This document shows positions 12,240 to 24,486 of a stretch of 64,000 nucleotides of DNA, in pieces; position 1 is the first letter of the stretch, and each line of letters starts with the position of its first letter. Under the pieces are notes generated by a model. It worked only from the letters and a program-made list of their open reading frames with translations. It searched no databases and was not told the origin of the DNA. The DNA is taken from contig NC_088778.1 of assembly GCF_954871325.1 (NCBI RefSeq), positions 15,961,666 through 16,025,665 of the forward strand. The letters are read 5' to 3'. The DNA comes from Gordionus sp. m RMFG-2023. Taxonomy: Eukaryota; Nematomorpha; Gordioida; Chordodea; Parachordodidae. The position numbers and the translations under genes were made by a program.

Positions 12240-13760
12240 CGTAACATCCTATATTGAAGGAACTAATTCAATACTTACCAAATGTAAAATGTGCCTAAAA
12301 AGTATTATATCAGTTTCAATATCTTCAAGTTCCAATTTAAAACGACATTTGATTTTATTAATTTTTATGGTAACTAACGGTATCTCGGGAAAATTTTCGA
12401 TATTATTATTTTTTTTATTGTTTTTTTTTAAATATTTTTTTTATTTTTATTTATTTTTTTTATTAATAAATAAAAAAATAGATAAAACTAGATATTCATA
12501 ATATACTAGAGAATTAAGATTTTTTCTTGAAATTTTCAATTATTTAAGATTTATTCTTAAAATTTTCAATTATTTAAGATTTATTTAAAATTTTTCAAAT
12601 ACTAGATATTTAAGATTTTTTTCTTAAAATTTAAATTTTCTAAAACTATATAATCATAATATACTAGAGAATTAAGAGTTTTTCTTGAAATTTTCAATTA
12701 TTTAAGATTCATTCTAAAAATTTTCAATTTAATTTAAAATTTTGAATCAAATACTAAATATTTAAGATAAAAATATAATCATAATATACTAGAGAATTAA
12801 GATTTTTTCTTGAAATTTTCAATCAAATTCTAGATAAATAACCAATTTATTTGAATAAACACTGATAATCAAAAATAGTTTTATACATATTTATATCATT
12901 TAAAAATTTTATCGGTAAAAATAAGATATTCCATTATAATATTATAATTATGGTCTTTTAAAAAAGCTATATTAAATAAAAATAAATAAAAAATAAATTT
13001 ATAAAAAAAGATGAAAAATTTTCCCGAGATACCGTTAGTTACCATTTTTATATAATATAACTAAGTAAAATCATTAAATTTAGAAAAAATACATTTAAGG
13101 TTATTTGACCCCAACATTATCGATAGTTATTTTAAAATTAAAATAATTAGTGGTTAAATTATGGTCAACTATTGATAGATGCATTATTCAATGGGATTAA
13201 TAAAAAGTATTAAACCTATCATTATCAAATTAATTACATATATATTTTATTTTTTTTAAAGATTTGAACATATATATGAAGATCAATATGTTCTTTCTGC
13301 AATTATAAATCCAATATTCAAGCTTCAATGGCCATGGATAAAACTTCCACAGAACAAACCTATAAAAAATAAATTTATAACGCTATTGAAGAAATGCATT
13401 GAAAACCCTAGAAATGATATTGCAAGAACTGTTAATTTCGAGATATTCTTTTTTTCGCGAGTAAAGGATGAATTGGAGGATAATTAATTATCTCAATTTT
13501 TGTAGCAAAGGACAAAACAATAAATGTTTTTAATAAATTCTCCACGTTGTTTATTAAGTATAATACCGCAATCCCCTCATCTGCCCCTGTAGAGCGCGTT
13601 TTTAGTATAACTAATGCCGCATTAACTTAACTGCCAAGTGTTCCTGTCTATCAGATAAAAATTTTAAAATAATTATTATTAAAATTTAATAAGAAAAATT
13701 TATTCCCTCTATTACATTGTATTTATAATTATATTATCAAAATAAAACTATATTATTTTG
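12240..13760 (+). pseudogene. Decayed hAT element related to family A, split by a miniature element
   Basis: Around 12255-12360 the plus strand reads CKMCLKSIISVSISSSSNLK followed by RHL, a BED zinc finger with its two cysteines and first histidine. After the 675-bp insertion at 12369-13043, the C-terminal half resumes: YEDQYVLSAIINPIFKLQWP (about 13270-13335), then FIKYNTAIPSSAPVERVFSI near 13540-13610, the hAT dimerisation motif. These match in order and wording the transposase at 57.2-59.75 kb (for example KYNTPLPSSAPVERLFSI), so this is an older, internally deleted relative. At least one frameshift and in-frame stops interrupt it. Confidence 0.75.
12369..13043. mobile_element. 675-bp miniature element with perfect TIRs and TSD
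   Basis: The ends GGTAACTAACGGTATCTCGG (continuing GAAAATTTTC) and their exact inverse form TIRs of about 30 bp. The flanks carry an identical 8-bp duplication ATTTTTAT (12361-12368 and 13044-13051). It sits inside the BED-finger region of a decayed hAT. Its interior is a minisatellite-like array: the segment TCATAATATACTAGAGAATT, followed by AAGA-TTTTTCTTGAAATTTTC, recurs at about 12497, 12652 and 12777. It has no coding capacity. An 8-bp duplication suits hAT or Merlin; the GG start is unlike the CAG/TAG starts of the other hATs here. Confidence 0.9.
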
Positions 13761-14216
13761 TAATATAGCTAATATATTGTGTTAAAAAATATAAGATATT
13801 TATTTATATTAAATTAAATTTGTCATAAAATTTTGAACGAACTTGAACGCGTTCGATTTTTGTCAATGAACGTTGAACTTGAACGCGTTCGATTTTTTAG
13901 AAATGTTTACAGTACTATAAATAAGTAATTGAACAACCTTTTGTTCTTTCCGGTAGGCTCTGGGACCTATGTTTCCCTCAAGCCCTAAAGTTATTTTAAA
14001 CAATAGGACAATCCCTTCGTATACCGATCTATTAGTTAAATGCCACATAGCACAAATCCAACAGTTTGGGTAAACTATCAACTTATAATTTACCCATCTT
14101 ACCTAGTTATAGTCTTTTCCACCTTCCAAACAAGGTCTTGATATTCGTTCTCCATTTCATTTTTTAATCACAGCCTTCATATCCTTATGGCTTTTAAATT
14201 ATTCTTTAGTTGACAG

Positions 14217-14977
14217 CAGGGTTGTGCATTTGACCGGTCAAATACGTTTCGATCAATTGGCCGATATTTGACCGGTCAAATTCAAATATATGTTTTTTTT
14301 AAGTTAACATTAACTTTATTTTGAATATAAATAGTAAAATGAAATCTATAATATAAATTTTTTAAATTCATTGTCATTCAATAACTAACGTGTAGCTATC
14401 TGTAGCAGAGTTCTTGTTCTGATTCATATTCAATATTATCATTTTCTTTAATATTTTTTAATCAATTTTCCTGATGTCTTAGATCTTCAATCGATTTCCA
14501 TTTTCATAAGAATATTAACCCTAATCGACCTATTTCTTTCTAAAGAAGAAGTAGAACTAGGAATTGTTAGTCTCTTAATGGGCAGGGTGGACAAAGTTTA
14601 ATCTATTAACTAGAGGTCGGAATTGATTGTTTCTGGAAATTACTACTTTCCGCATAATTGACTATATTAAACATGCTGATTTTGCTTCTGAAATTAATTA
14701 TATCACTTAAAATATTTTGGTCATCACTACCTTGTAAAAGAGCTAATTCTTGAATTATATCACATACTTGTGAGTTCTCCTCTTTATATTGTGGACACAA
14801 AAAATAAGCAAACATTGTGATCACATGTATTTACATCTTTTTTCCCTTTTTTAAACATATTTTCAATTTATTTTTCCTTTAAATTTTTTAAAGTATTTGA
14901 CCGTATTTGACAGGTCAAATACTCCTCCGGTCAATTGACTGAATTTTACTGGTCAATTGACCGACTTGCCAACCCTG
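14217..14977. mobile_element. 761-bp non-autonomous hAT element
   Basis: It begins CAGGGTTGTGCATTTGACCG and ends CGACTTGCCAACCCTG, the CAGGGTTG type of hAT terminus. It is flanked by a perfect 8-bp duplication GTTGACAG (14209-14216 and 14978-14985). Both subterminal regions repeat the motif TTGACCGGTCAA or close variants. A 72-codon minus-strand frame (14606-14824) may be a vestige of transposase but carries no motif I recognise. A detached end of the same family lies at 22747-22776. Confidence 0.92.
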
Positions 14978-15030
14978 GTTGACAGGTTGTCTCTTAACCC
15001 TATCAACACCTCTCGCATGCCCTAGAATCT

Positions 15031-16143
15031 GGTTAAATTCATGACAAATCACTCAGTGGTTCGGACGACCATTTTAAAAATGGATGAAATTGGTATAAAG
15101 GTTAAATAGATTGTATATTTTATATGGGCCTTTTCCTTTATTAACGAATCTCAAAATATTCTTGGTCTCAAGTCACAAATCAAATTATATAACATTTTAT
15201 AGCCCTGAAAATGCAAAATTTATTTTAAAATATCTTCATTGTTGTATTTCCGGTAAATTAAAAAAAAATATTTTGAAGAATGCACTATTTAAAACTATGA
15301 AACTCAAGAAATGTGTTTATTACCAATATATAATTTAATATATAAATTTAGTTTTTTGTAATTTTAAGAATAAATAAATCAATTTTAAAGGGCGTTAAAA
15401 CGATGAAACTCATCATATATGTTTATTGTCACTTGTCAGTATATTTAAATATTTTATTAAAAATATTAACGGAGAATATAAAATTTAAATTTTATTTTAT
15501 AATGGAATAAAAAATCAATTATAGAGAAAGATTATATTTTCTTTTTATTAAAGTAAAAAAATTGTATTTTTTAGAAATTTCTAGCTTTTATAGAAATATT
15601 AATATCTATAATATATAATGCATATTTTTATTTATAAATTACATTATAATTTAAAAATAACGCTACCTATAATTGATTTATTTATTCATAAAATTATAAA
15701 AACATTAGAATTTAAATTCCTTTTTCTCCGATAATATTTTTACTTAAATATTTTAATATATTGGTAATAAATATCTTTGATGAGGTTTATCGTTTCAAAT
15801 TACGCCCTTCTCAAAATAATTTTTAGCTTTACCGGAAATATAACGACACTGAAGATTTTTTTTAAAACAATTTTTACATTTTGTTAAAGAGAATTTTAAG
15901 GGCTTACAAAATGACATATAATTTCTTACTTTGTACTAAAAATATTTTGAGTAATTTGAGATTCGTTATAAGAAAAGGCTCTCATCAAATTTTGAAGGTC
16001 CATATCTCGGGATATATTTAAGCTAGAGCATTAAAATTTTTATAAAATACACAATCTATTTAACCTTCAGGCCAAGTTTCATCTATTTTAAAAATAGTCT
16101 TTGAAAATCAGGTTATTTCAGTCGATTTATCATGGAATTACCT
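15031..16143. mobile_element. Long-arm fold-back element, short relative of the 32.6-kb transposon
   Basis: The right arm (about 15770-16143), reverse-complemented, lines up with the left arm (about 15031-15440) over roughly 350 bp, with a block missing from the left arm. Shared stretches include GGTTAAATAGATTGT, AACGAATCTCAAA and ATATTTCCGGTAAA. The extreme ends (GGTTAAATTCATGACAAATC, and inverse of GATTTATCATGGAATTACC) resemble the ends of the 32599-36439 element (GGGTCATTCC..., GATTTGTCATGGAATGACCC). ATCT precedes the left end and also follows the right end, which fits a 4-bp target duplication. There is no transposase, so it is a non-autonomous relative. Confidence 0.72.
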
Positions 16144-16676
16144 ATCTGGTATTTTATTATATTCTCATTTTTATCATACGCCATAAAAAAAATTAAAATC
16201 ATATTTCCATTCCTCTAAATTCTGGCATGTTACGGTTAAGTTCCTGAATTTAAGATATTAGAGAACACATGGGTGTGGTTGTATCTTTAATTTAATACGA
16301 CGGAGATTTGATAAAAGATACAAAACTTTATTTATTTAGCTCAAGTTATAATCTTTATTTTAAAACGCAAATGAATATGCTTTATCAAATTTATATATTA
16401 TTCTTGCAGGAATGAAAGTGATAACATTTATAATTTTGAAATTGAATAATTCAAAATCCATATTAAAAAACAGAGCTACAAAATTATAAATTCAAAAAAG
16501 GCCTTTTAGATTTATAATTCTTGTCATACGCTTGTAAGTGTCTTAATTAAGTTATTAATCTATATTTATTGTATAATCAGGTTATATCAAAATTAATTTT
16601 TTTTAATTTTCGAGATCTTTTTGTGGATTAAATTATAAATTAAAGCATATTATATATTTTTTATACATATATACAG

Positions 16677-16771
16677 CAAAATATGTGATCCAAATATAAC
16701 TGCATTTGAACCAGAAGCTATGGGCTACTTAGTCGAAGGAACCGACTTTCATAAATTCTACTTTGAAAATG
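16677..16771 (+). CDS. CaMKII: CaMKII association domain, exon B
   Basis: It translates as [20 protein letters not shown] followed by [11 protein letters not shown], the second block of the hub domain; the animal consensus is KxCDPxxTxFEPEALGNLVEGxDFHxFYFEN. The exon begins with one base after ATACAG, completing the Thr codon opened by exon A, and ends in phase 1 before GTATAA. The match is nearly residue for residue, so the assignment is firm. Confidence 0.96.
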
Positions 16772-16905
16772 GTATAAATTTAGATTTTGAACATTTATAT
16801 AATATATTGTATATAGTAAGTAAAATATTGAACTCATTGACCAGATATTAAATACATTAAATTTTATATTAAAATAATTATGATATATATTTTTTAAAGT
16901 ATTAG

Positions 16906-17014
16906 GTAAAAATTCGAAATCCATAAACACCACGATCCTAAATCCTCACGTTCACCTCCTTTCCGATGAAATATCGTGCATCGCCTATATTCGTTTAACC
17001 CAATATATCGATAA
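16906..17014 (+). CDS. CaMKII: CaMKII association domain, exon C
   Basis: After TATTAG the exon adds GT to the split codon (Gly) and reads [20 protein letters not shown] followed by [15 protein letters not shown]. These are the central strands of the hub fold; [10 protein letters not shown] is one of the most conserved CaMKII motifs. The intron before it is only 134 bp. The donor is a weak GTTTGT after ATAA, similar to the donor proposed at 5376. Confidence 0.96.
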
Positions 17015-18132
17015 GTTTGTCTTAAAAATTATAATAAAGTATATAATAATATATTGTCGATCTCACTGCAAACCGTTGATACCCTTTTAAAAATATACAG
17101 AAGCGATAAAAAAAATCCATTTAATAAATTAATGAGATAAACTATTTAAATAATTTATCCTTTTGTAATATGGAATATATCCAGTAAACAAAAATATAGA
17201 TTTTGCCAAAAATACTTTGCACCAGTTTCCCCGCTTAGCCAAATTTTTTTAACTCAACCCGGACACTGGCCTGTTTTTCGGATATGGCAAGTTTTATAGA
17301 TTTTCTTCACCGATATATCATTTGTCAAAATTAGTTACAATTTCTTTTTTTTAAAAAGTGTTGATTTTGTATATTTTCCAAATTGAGGTTTGTTAATTTA
17401 TCAGCGGCCAAAAAATATAGATCAAAATATTATTCTTTATTTAAATGGTTTATCAAACCGAGATTTTTTTGTTAGGGGAAACGGGGAGGGGGTTATAATG
17501 CCTTTTAGCGTTATTGATTGTTAATCATCGTGTAACATGCCATCCACAAAATAGAGAAACCCGATAAGTTCGTGTAGCCCGACCCGAAATTTTTATTTAC
17601 TTTGCTCGGCCAGGCTCATTTTCTAAAATAAAAATCTTCAATTAATCACCAGGTCTGATTTATAAAAAAATAAATTCTAGTCTGATTTATTTAATTTTTA
17701 TCCTCACCCTATTTTATCCAGAATTCAGGACTTTCTGAGCTCTACATAGGTAACAGTTTTTTTATACCCCATAAATTTTACTGACTCCTGGAATGCACAA
17801 AAAATATAAAATTCTTGACATTAAATATTACCCTTGCTAATTTTATTTTTAAAAATATAGTATATACCGATTTATTTAACGAATACTTTTATTCCTACAA
17901 TTTTATTTTCACAGTCTTTAGTTTCTCCGCTTTTTTATGTAGTTTCCACAGGCTTTTTCTCAATTCCCATTTTATTTATTATACATAAAATGAGGAAGGG
18001 GAAGAAAGAAGAAAAAAAGGAGAAATTAATATTTATAGAAACTATTTTACAATTTTTAAATAGTAAAATACTAAATATTAAGTAAAATACTAAATATTAA
18101 TCAAATTTAAATTTAAATTTAAAAAAAATTAG
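17015..18132 (+). other. CaMKII last intron, about 1.1 kb
   Basis: It is AT-rich and without coding signal. G+C-rich scraps such as CTCAACCCGGACACTGGCC (about 17253), TAGCCCGACCCGAAATTTTT (about 17576) and CTCGGCCAGGCTC (about 17605) look like ends of the CCCGGCCC miniature-element family, but no complete copy could be delimited. Confidence 0.5.
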
Positions 18133-18328
18133 AAGTGGATCTCCACATACCCAACAATCCGAAGAGACGAGGATTTGGCAAAAGAAAGATGGAAAATGGC
18201 AAAACATTCATTTTCATCGGACGGGATATTTAATACCTCCCAATATAATGAGTAACAGCAATTCCAATCCAAATTCGCTAAGTGCTAAAACCGTTAATCA
18301 CTATAATGTGAACAGTAATCATAAATGA
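18133..18328 (+). CDS. CaMKII: CaMKII terminal exon, end of hub domain and C-terminal tail
   Basis: It reads [20 protein letters not shown] followed by [17 protein letters not shown], matching the closing hub motif RxxTSQSEETRVWHRRDGKWxNVHxH of CaMKII. It then carries an extra Ser/Asn-rich tail of about 27 residues ending in NSNHK and a TGA at 18326-18328. From ATG 4130 the five exons give 573 residues in one frame with all splice phases matching. Confidence 0.96.
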
Positions 18329-18975
18329 AATTTACAACAATAAAAATATTCCACCATCCGTAAAAAAATGTGCCTCAAACGAAAATGGCCCGAATTATTG
18401 TTTGCGATGACTGAATTTTTTTACTCATATTTGAGATATTATTTACATGGTCTTTGGGTATGATATTTCTATGTAAATTAAATGTGTCTTTATTTATATA
18501 ACTAACTTAAACAAATCTTTATAAATTATTTTGTAAAAAATAAACATTCTTTTATAAATCAGGCAGGCAACCCTGCACAACTAACTAAATAATAATTTCG
18601 CTATTACGAATATTTTTTTAATTAATAAAACATTTAACTAAAATTTGCTTTACAATTATATGTTATGTATTAGATCAATTTTAAGAAGTTACAGTAAATC
18701 AATCGTGACAAATAAAAAATTTTGTTAATCCGCTTATAAGATATTATATATTTACTCGCCATTATTTTATTATCATTTTATTTTCTACCCTTTTTTGCCT
18801 ATTTTATTAGGAAAAAAATCTCAAAAATCAAGTTATTCACCGATTATAAATATATTTTCTGTTTTTATTGTAATTTGTAAATTAAATTATTTATATGATA
18901 TAGTTAAAAAAAACTTAATAAATAAAGGTTTTGAGCTATGACTACATTTTAAAATAGTATTCAACTCCTCGTAAT
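18329..18975. other. CaMKII 3' flank, no further gene seen
   Basis: AT-rich sequence containing the presumed 3' untranslated region. No exon, strong repeat or clear terminator signal could be assigned. Confidence 0.5.
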
Positions 18976-20017
18976 TATATCTAAAACGAATTATTTGTTA
19001 TTCGATATTCGATTCGTATTTTACTTATACGAATAATACAATTATTCGATTCGAAAATACGAATCGAATTCGAATAACGAAAATATATTATTCGTCGAAT
19101 AATTTTTTTTCTATCATTCGACTAAAATAATTTATAGTATTATATTAATAAATGTTGAAAAATAATTATATATATATTAGATAATTAGGAATTACTTGAA
19201 ATTATTCTTATTTAATAAAATTTCTTAGTGGAATATTGAAGAAGCATTTTATATTTTAAAAATTTTATATAACTTCATAATCCAAAACAACTTCAGAAAA
19301 TTCTTTTATGGACGAAGGTATTTATTTTATGGAATTAATAACACATACACAATTATAATAAACTAGGAGCTATCCCGTCTAGAATGACGGGCGATGCAGA
19401 TATTTCTCCTTTGTTTGATGATAGAGAAATCATAAATTTTACTTTTCTCCTAAATTTTAACCACTTTATTTGTAAAATATTGCTAGATGTGAGTTTTGTA
19501 TTTTTAGATTGCATAGCTTTTTGACAATCTATTATTCCCTACAATTATTTGTACTCATATACAAGGTACTAATAATCTATTAACTTAAATAATGTTGGGG
19601 GTAATTTATAAATTTTATGAACAGTTTTTATATTAAAACCTATAAATCCAAATCATTTTTGTAAAAAATATTTTATAAGTAAATCTGTATAAAATTTAAT
19701 ATAAGTACATGTGATACTATTTTTAAACTTATATCAAAATTCACTAAAATATGTGTTATCATTTTGTGATAAATTTTTTAAAACTATTATCTCATCTACA
19801 TTTGGTGATAGTATTAACTCTGAAGTATAGTTAAATAATATTTTATAATATTATTTTTATTTAAATACAACAAAACAATCAAGCTTAAATTTATTTTATT
19901 ATACAATAAATTCTGATATTATAATTATAGGATATGATGATTTTGACATATATTTTACTGACTAACCTATTTCCCATTTGGCCATGCTATAAATTTTATA
20001 ATAATATTTAATTAATT

Positions 20018-20217
20018 AAATAGATATTCATCCCATTGGTATAATGGATATTTCTGAATCAGAAAGCAATATAGAACAAAGCCATTCATCCACCTTCAAA
20101 TTCTATTACAATAATAATTAATTAATTAAATAGATATTCATCCCATTGGTATAATGGATATTTCTGAATCAGAAAGCAATATAGAACAAAGCCAATATTC
20201 ATCCACTTTAAATTCTA
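20018..20217. repeat. About 105-bp tandem duplication at the transposase start
   Basis: The stretch beginning TTAATTAATTAAATAGATAT and running through ATAATGGATATTTCTGAATC to AACAAAGCC occurs twice (about 20018-20110 and 20124-20217), with small differences at its 3' side. The second copy supplies the ATG of the 64-codon frame at 20154. It is a local duplication inside hAT family C. Confidence 0.85.
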
Positions 20218-21539
20218 TACAGTCGGGAGGACGGAAAAATGTAGATATATGGAAACATTATATTTACCAAGCATCAACAGAAACTGCTAGATATAAGATT
20301 TGTCGGGTTGAAATAAAGTGTAAAAAAAACTTCTTCAACTTTAATTAATCATAACAAACGATTCCCCCAAAAAACCTATAATAATAAATTTATTGAATCA
20401 TATTTTAATAATGATTTAAATAATAATCATATGCACAACATTAATGATATCAAACATTATTTATTAAAATTTTTAATCAAATCTAATATTCCATTTAAAA
20501 TCCTTGCAACAAATGAATTTAAATGTTTTATTAAAGCATTAAACCCTATTATTCAAATATGTTCAATTCCTACATTAAAACAATACATAAATGAATGTTT
20601 TGATGATGAGTTCAAAAAAAATTAAATAAACAATGCAATATCACAAAAAAATTTTACAATAGATATTTGGTCAAGTCCAACAAATGTCCCATTCTTAGGT
20701 TTAACCTGCCATTACATTGATGATGAATGGGTACTAAAATCTATATTATTAGACATTATTCCATTTACAAATTCCCATTCAGGAGAAAACATATGTAAAA
20801 CATTTTATAGAATAATTATAACATAGATATAAGGTCAACAGCTATTACATGTGACAATGCCACATCAAACACTACCTTTATAAATACCCTTAAGATTAAA
20901 AATCCCAGATCAAAAATTGCATATATTCGTTGTTTTACACATGTTTTAAATCTTGTTGTTCAAGAAATAATAAAACAAATAGATTAGCAATTAATGAAAT
21001 TAAGATGCAATATAAAAAGCATCCAAAATTCTTTTAAAGAAAATTACATTGATGAAGGAATTTTGTAATTCTCAAAATCCAACTATTAAATATTTAAAGT
21101 TAAAATTAGATACACCAATCAGGTGGAATAGCTCATATTCTATGATAAGAGCAATAACAATGAGAAAGGTCATTGATCATGTTATTATTAATAGTTATGA
21201 TATATCTATTATTGAAGAGAAACAACTAAGTGAAGTATTTATATATATTTAAATGCTAATTTTTATTTGTTATTATAGGATGAATGGGCTTTAGAAAGAA
21301 TACATAAAAACTTGAAAACCTTTTATGATTTTACTGTTGCTATATCAGGAGAAACCTATCCTACCCTTAATCTAGTCATCCCATTTTATATTTCATTAAT
21401 TGAGTACTTAAGTCTCTTTGACATGCTCAACAGAAAATGATATCTTATTATAATTTAACAGATTTCGAAACTATTATATCTTCTATATTAGATCCCAGAC
21501 TTAAGAGTCGCTATGGCGTTGAAGATCCTTGTACTGACA

Positions 21540-21928
21540 ATATGTCTCGTCAATTTTGATAAAACGGGAAAATGATCTCCTTGTAGTTTCTACCATTCTA
21601 GTGGATTTCTATTCGAAGTGATTCTCGCTTCTTTTAATTATGTTTCAATTTCGGAAATTGGCATTATAGTCTGTTTAAAAATCACGTACATATTTGATTG
21701 TATTAATAGTTGACATATTGCTACATCATATTTTATTTTATAATCGTCGAACATTTTCTTAAAATTATTTAATAAAGTTGTAACGTTGATATTATAAGAC
21801 GTAGGTAGGCACTCAAAAAATTCCATTTCTGTTGGAGCGCATATGGTAACCAAATATAGAGCTAAAAGAGGATACAATTCGAAAAACTTTGTGTTTGAAG
21901 AATTGGTTGTCAGATATGTTCTATACAT
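21540..21928 (-). pseudogene. Inverted C-terminal segment of the hAT family C transposase
   Basis: On the minus strand this segment reads VTTLLNNFKKMFDDYKIKYD, later NPLEW, then GDHFPVLSKLTRHI. This is the hAT dimerisation region (consensus DPLEWWKxNxxxFPxLSxLAR). It follows directly, in the opposite orientation, the plus-strand LDPRLK motif that should precede it in a normal transposase. The simplest reading is an inversion of about 390 bp inside the element; an independent insertion of a second hAT fragment is possible. Confidence 0.7.
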
Positions 21929-22256
21929 GATATAAATATTATATTTATTTTTCTACATTATATATAAATATACTAATATATGTATGCTTCTATTTTATCT
22001 TACTAATAAAATTTGTTTGTCTTTTATCCATAGTTAAATTTTACAAAATAAATTTTATAATCGATCTTTTTTAATTTATTAATAAAATTTTCGAATCGAA
22101 TCGAATATTCGACGAATCAAATCGAATAATTATTTTATTATTCGTACGAATACGAATAATGAATTATTCGATTTAAACGAATACGAACAATTTTATTATT
22201 CAATTCGAATCGAATACGAATAATGCAATTATTCGATTCGTATTTTTGTAGGTATA

Positions 22257-24486
22257 CTCGTAATGTAAATAAAATTACTAATCTGAAATTTTTTTAAATA
22301 CTATTCTACTACCGAAAACATTTTATGTACAAAGGATTCTTAGATAAAGAATGTTATAAATTGGTTGAAATATTATTAATCTTTCTAAATTTATTTTTAA
22401 AATAGTAATTTTTTAACCTTGTAAGTTCCCTCATAAAACTAATATGATGCAAACACAGATTTATTAAATTTTTATTGATTCATTTATGGTAAAATATAAA
22501 ACATAAAAATAATTTTTTATTTAAAATGAATGCTCTTTCTGGTGGTTTAACACATCATTGACACTTTGTGGAAACTTTCTAAACAGTTTCTATTTTTATT
22601 AGATAAGTGGTACGTTAATGACATCAACATATTCATTAGTATTTCTAAAAAAATTGGCTGAATAAAAATTAATAAACTTATTAAAAATGATAAAAAATAA
22701 GAATTCTAGATTTTGAAAGGTGGCAGCTTTTAATATATTATACCATAGGGTTGGCAAGTCGGTCAATTGATGAAGAATATAAGATTTTCATATTGATATT
22801 AGATTTTCATATTGAAATATTAGATTTTCATATTGAAATACTAGAATTTCATTTTAAAATATAAAAATAAAAGATTTGATTTGATATCAATATATAAATA
22901 AATATAATAATTTTTCTAAAGCATGGTTTAAGAAAATTACTAATTGCCAATTTATATTACATTATGAATATCCAAACAAGATACAAGATGCACATCATTA
23001 ATAAAATACAAGGAGTAAATCAGCTGTTAAAGAAGTGATATTTTTCCAGAAAGAAATTATCAATAATATATTAAATGAAGAAATATTTTGGACGGAAAAT
23101 TTAAAATATTAAATTATTCTTTAACATATAGCTATCTTATTGTTGTAAGTGCAAAGAGATAAATGTACTTTAGCCCATGTAAAAAATGAGATGCTTTATT
23201 TGGAAAACATAATTTAATCATGTCATTATTATATCATTTCGCCACCTGAAGAAAAAAATCATATGATATTAGATAAATGGGATTCTACTATACGCCCACT
23301 TTGTTTACAGCGTGATAGCATTAAAGAAATATTACATTTTTAAAATTATTTTTAATGACTCATTTGCCTTTACAGCCCGGGTTATCCAAAAAATATTATT
23401 ATTAAATGATATTTAATAAAAAAATATTTTCAAGGATTCATTTTGAATCAGAGTTCTTCAGCTACTATAATCCCATACGTAAGTCACTTAATTGTTCATT
23501 TTAAGTCGTTCATCGGCTATAATCCCATACGCCTTCTGGCATGATTTTTTTACAACGAATCATAGGTTTAATGGAGCATTTATGATTTATAAGGACGGAC
23601 AATTTCGTAAAAATATTAAATCAGTGACTTGATGTAACATTACAAATATTAGCGTAGGGGTTTGATGTAACATAAATCTCAAGTTATGGGTAATTGGTAT
23701 AACATAAAAATATCAATTCAGGGGAAATACAATTTTATTAAAAATAAATCAGCGAGGTGTAAGTAAACGATGCCGTGTAATCATTAAAAACAAATAATAA
23801 TGATGAGATTTGTTTAAATTTAATCTGACATCTATCATTTAAAAATAAATAACCATTATACGGTTATCTAAAATGGACCAACTTTATTTAAAAATGGACC
23901 AATACATAATTCAAAGGTTTAACACTTGTCTTATTTAAAAAAAATTAGAATTTGATTAGGTAAAATTAATCTCTAAATATTTTTTATTTTTTAAAAATCA
24001 AGTTTTAGATTCTGATTAGAAAAAAAATTTAGCCAATGAATGAAAAGGGAACTATTTATTTTTCTATATAAATTTTAAATATTATAAATTATTGTAAAAT
24101 ACATTTATAAATAAAAGTATAATTTTGCAATTCTATATTTATATTTTATAGATTTCCCTTATTTCTGCTAAAACAAATTATATGAATTAGAATGCTTTTA
24201 ATGCGATAAACAGAAATTCTTGTATTTGTGGATTTTGAGAATTTATCAAAATTCTTGAACATCTTCCAAAATGTATACAAATTTGTTATAATATTGAACT
24301 TATTTAATTTATGTAATAAAATAAGAGGTCATTCATTTAAAATAGTTTAATAATCTATGTAATAAAACAAACATAATTTGAAATAATGTCTTAGCATTCA
24401 CATTTTCCTAACCTTTTACTGAAACCTGTTTTAATTTATATATATATATATACGGGAGAATAAAAAAATTTAATTGATTCTCTATT
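22257..24486. other. Intergenic DNA with transposon scraps
   Basis: At 22747-22776 a fragment GGGTTGGCAAGTCGGTCAAT matches the right end (inverted) of the hAT at 14217-14977, with nothing of the rest of that element behind it. Around 22795-22860 the motif TATTGA(A)AT-ATTAGATTTTCA is repeated three times. Frames around 22920-23120 (for example WFKKITNCQFILHY) look like a worn transposase but could not be assigned. No host exon is evident. Confidence 0.45.

Larger units (their letters stand above)
6559..16676 (+). other. 10.1-kb CaMKII intron filled with transposons
   Basis: This intron separates the first two hub-domain exons. It contains, in order: G+C-rich hAT-end scraps (about 6830-6970 and 7385-7490), a minus-strand hAT C-terminal fragment (about 7570-8064), a complete-ended hAT derivative (8135-9193), two further hAT ends (9228-9550), another minus-strand hAT transposase remnant (9844-10700), a decayed plus-strand hAT (12240-13760) split by a miniature element (12369-13043), a miniature hAT (14217-14977), and a long-arm fold-back element (15031-16143). 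The stretches 10701-12239 and 13761-14208 show nothing I can assign beyond AT-rich sequence and a repeat of an 'AACTTGAACGCGTTCGATTTTT' type motif near 13840-13900. Confidence 0.8.
18976..22256 (+). mobile_element. 3.28-kb hAT transposon with TSD, decayed (family C)
   Basis: The element is bracketed by a perfect 8-bp duplication CTCGTAAT (18968-18975 and 22257-22264). The ends TATATCTAAAACGAAT and the inverse of ATTCGTATTTTTGTAGGTATA are imperfect TIRs. Both subterminal regions are dense in ATTCGATTCGTA and its inverse. The plus strand carries transposase pieces: NFTIDIWSSPTN (about 20652-20690, the catalytic 'F..D.W' strand), GLTCHYIDDEWVL, RCFTHVLNLVVQEI-type sequence near 20930, RWNSSYSMIRA (21121-21155), and SSILDPRLKSRYGV (21480-21522, the LDPRxK motif). 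Several frameshifts and stops break it. The C-terminal part is present but inverted (21540-21928). Confidence 0.85.

Noticed and set aside
20030-20055. TCCCATTGGTATAATGG, resembling a tRNA A-box region
   Set aside because: No acceptor stem, anticodon arm or B-box follows, and the sequence is the duplicated 5' end of a hAT transposase.
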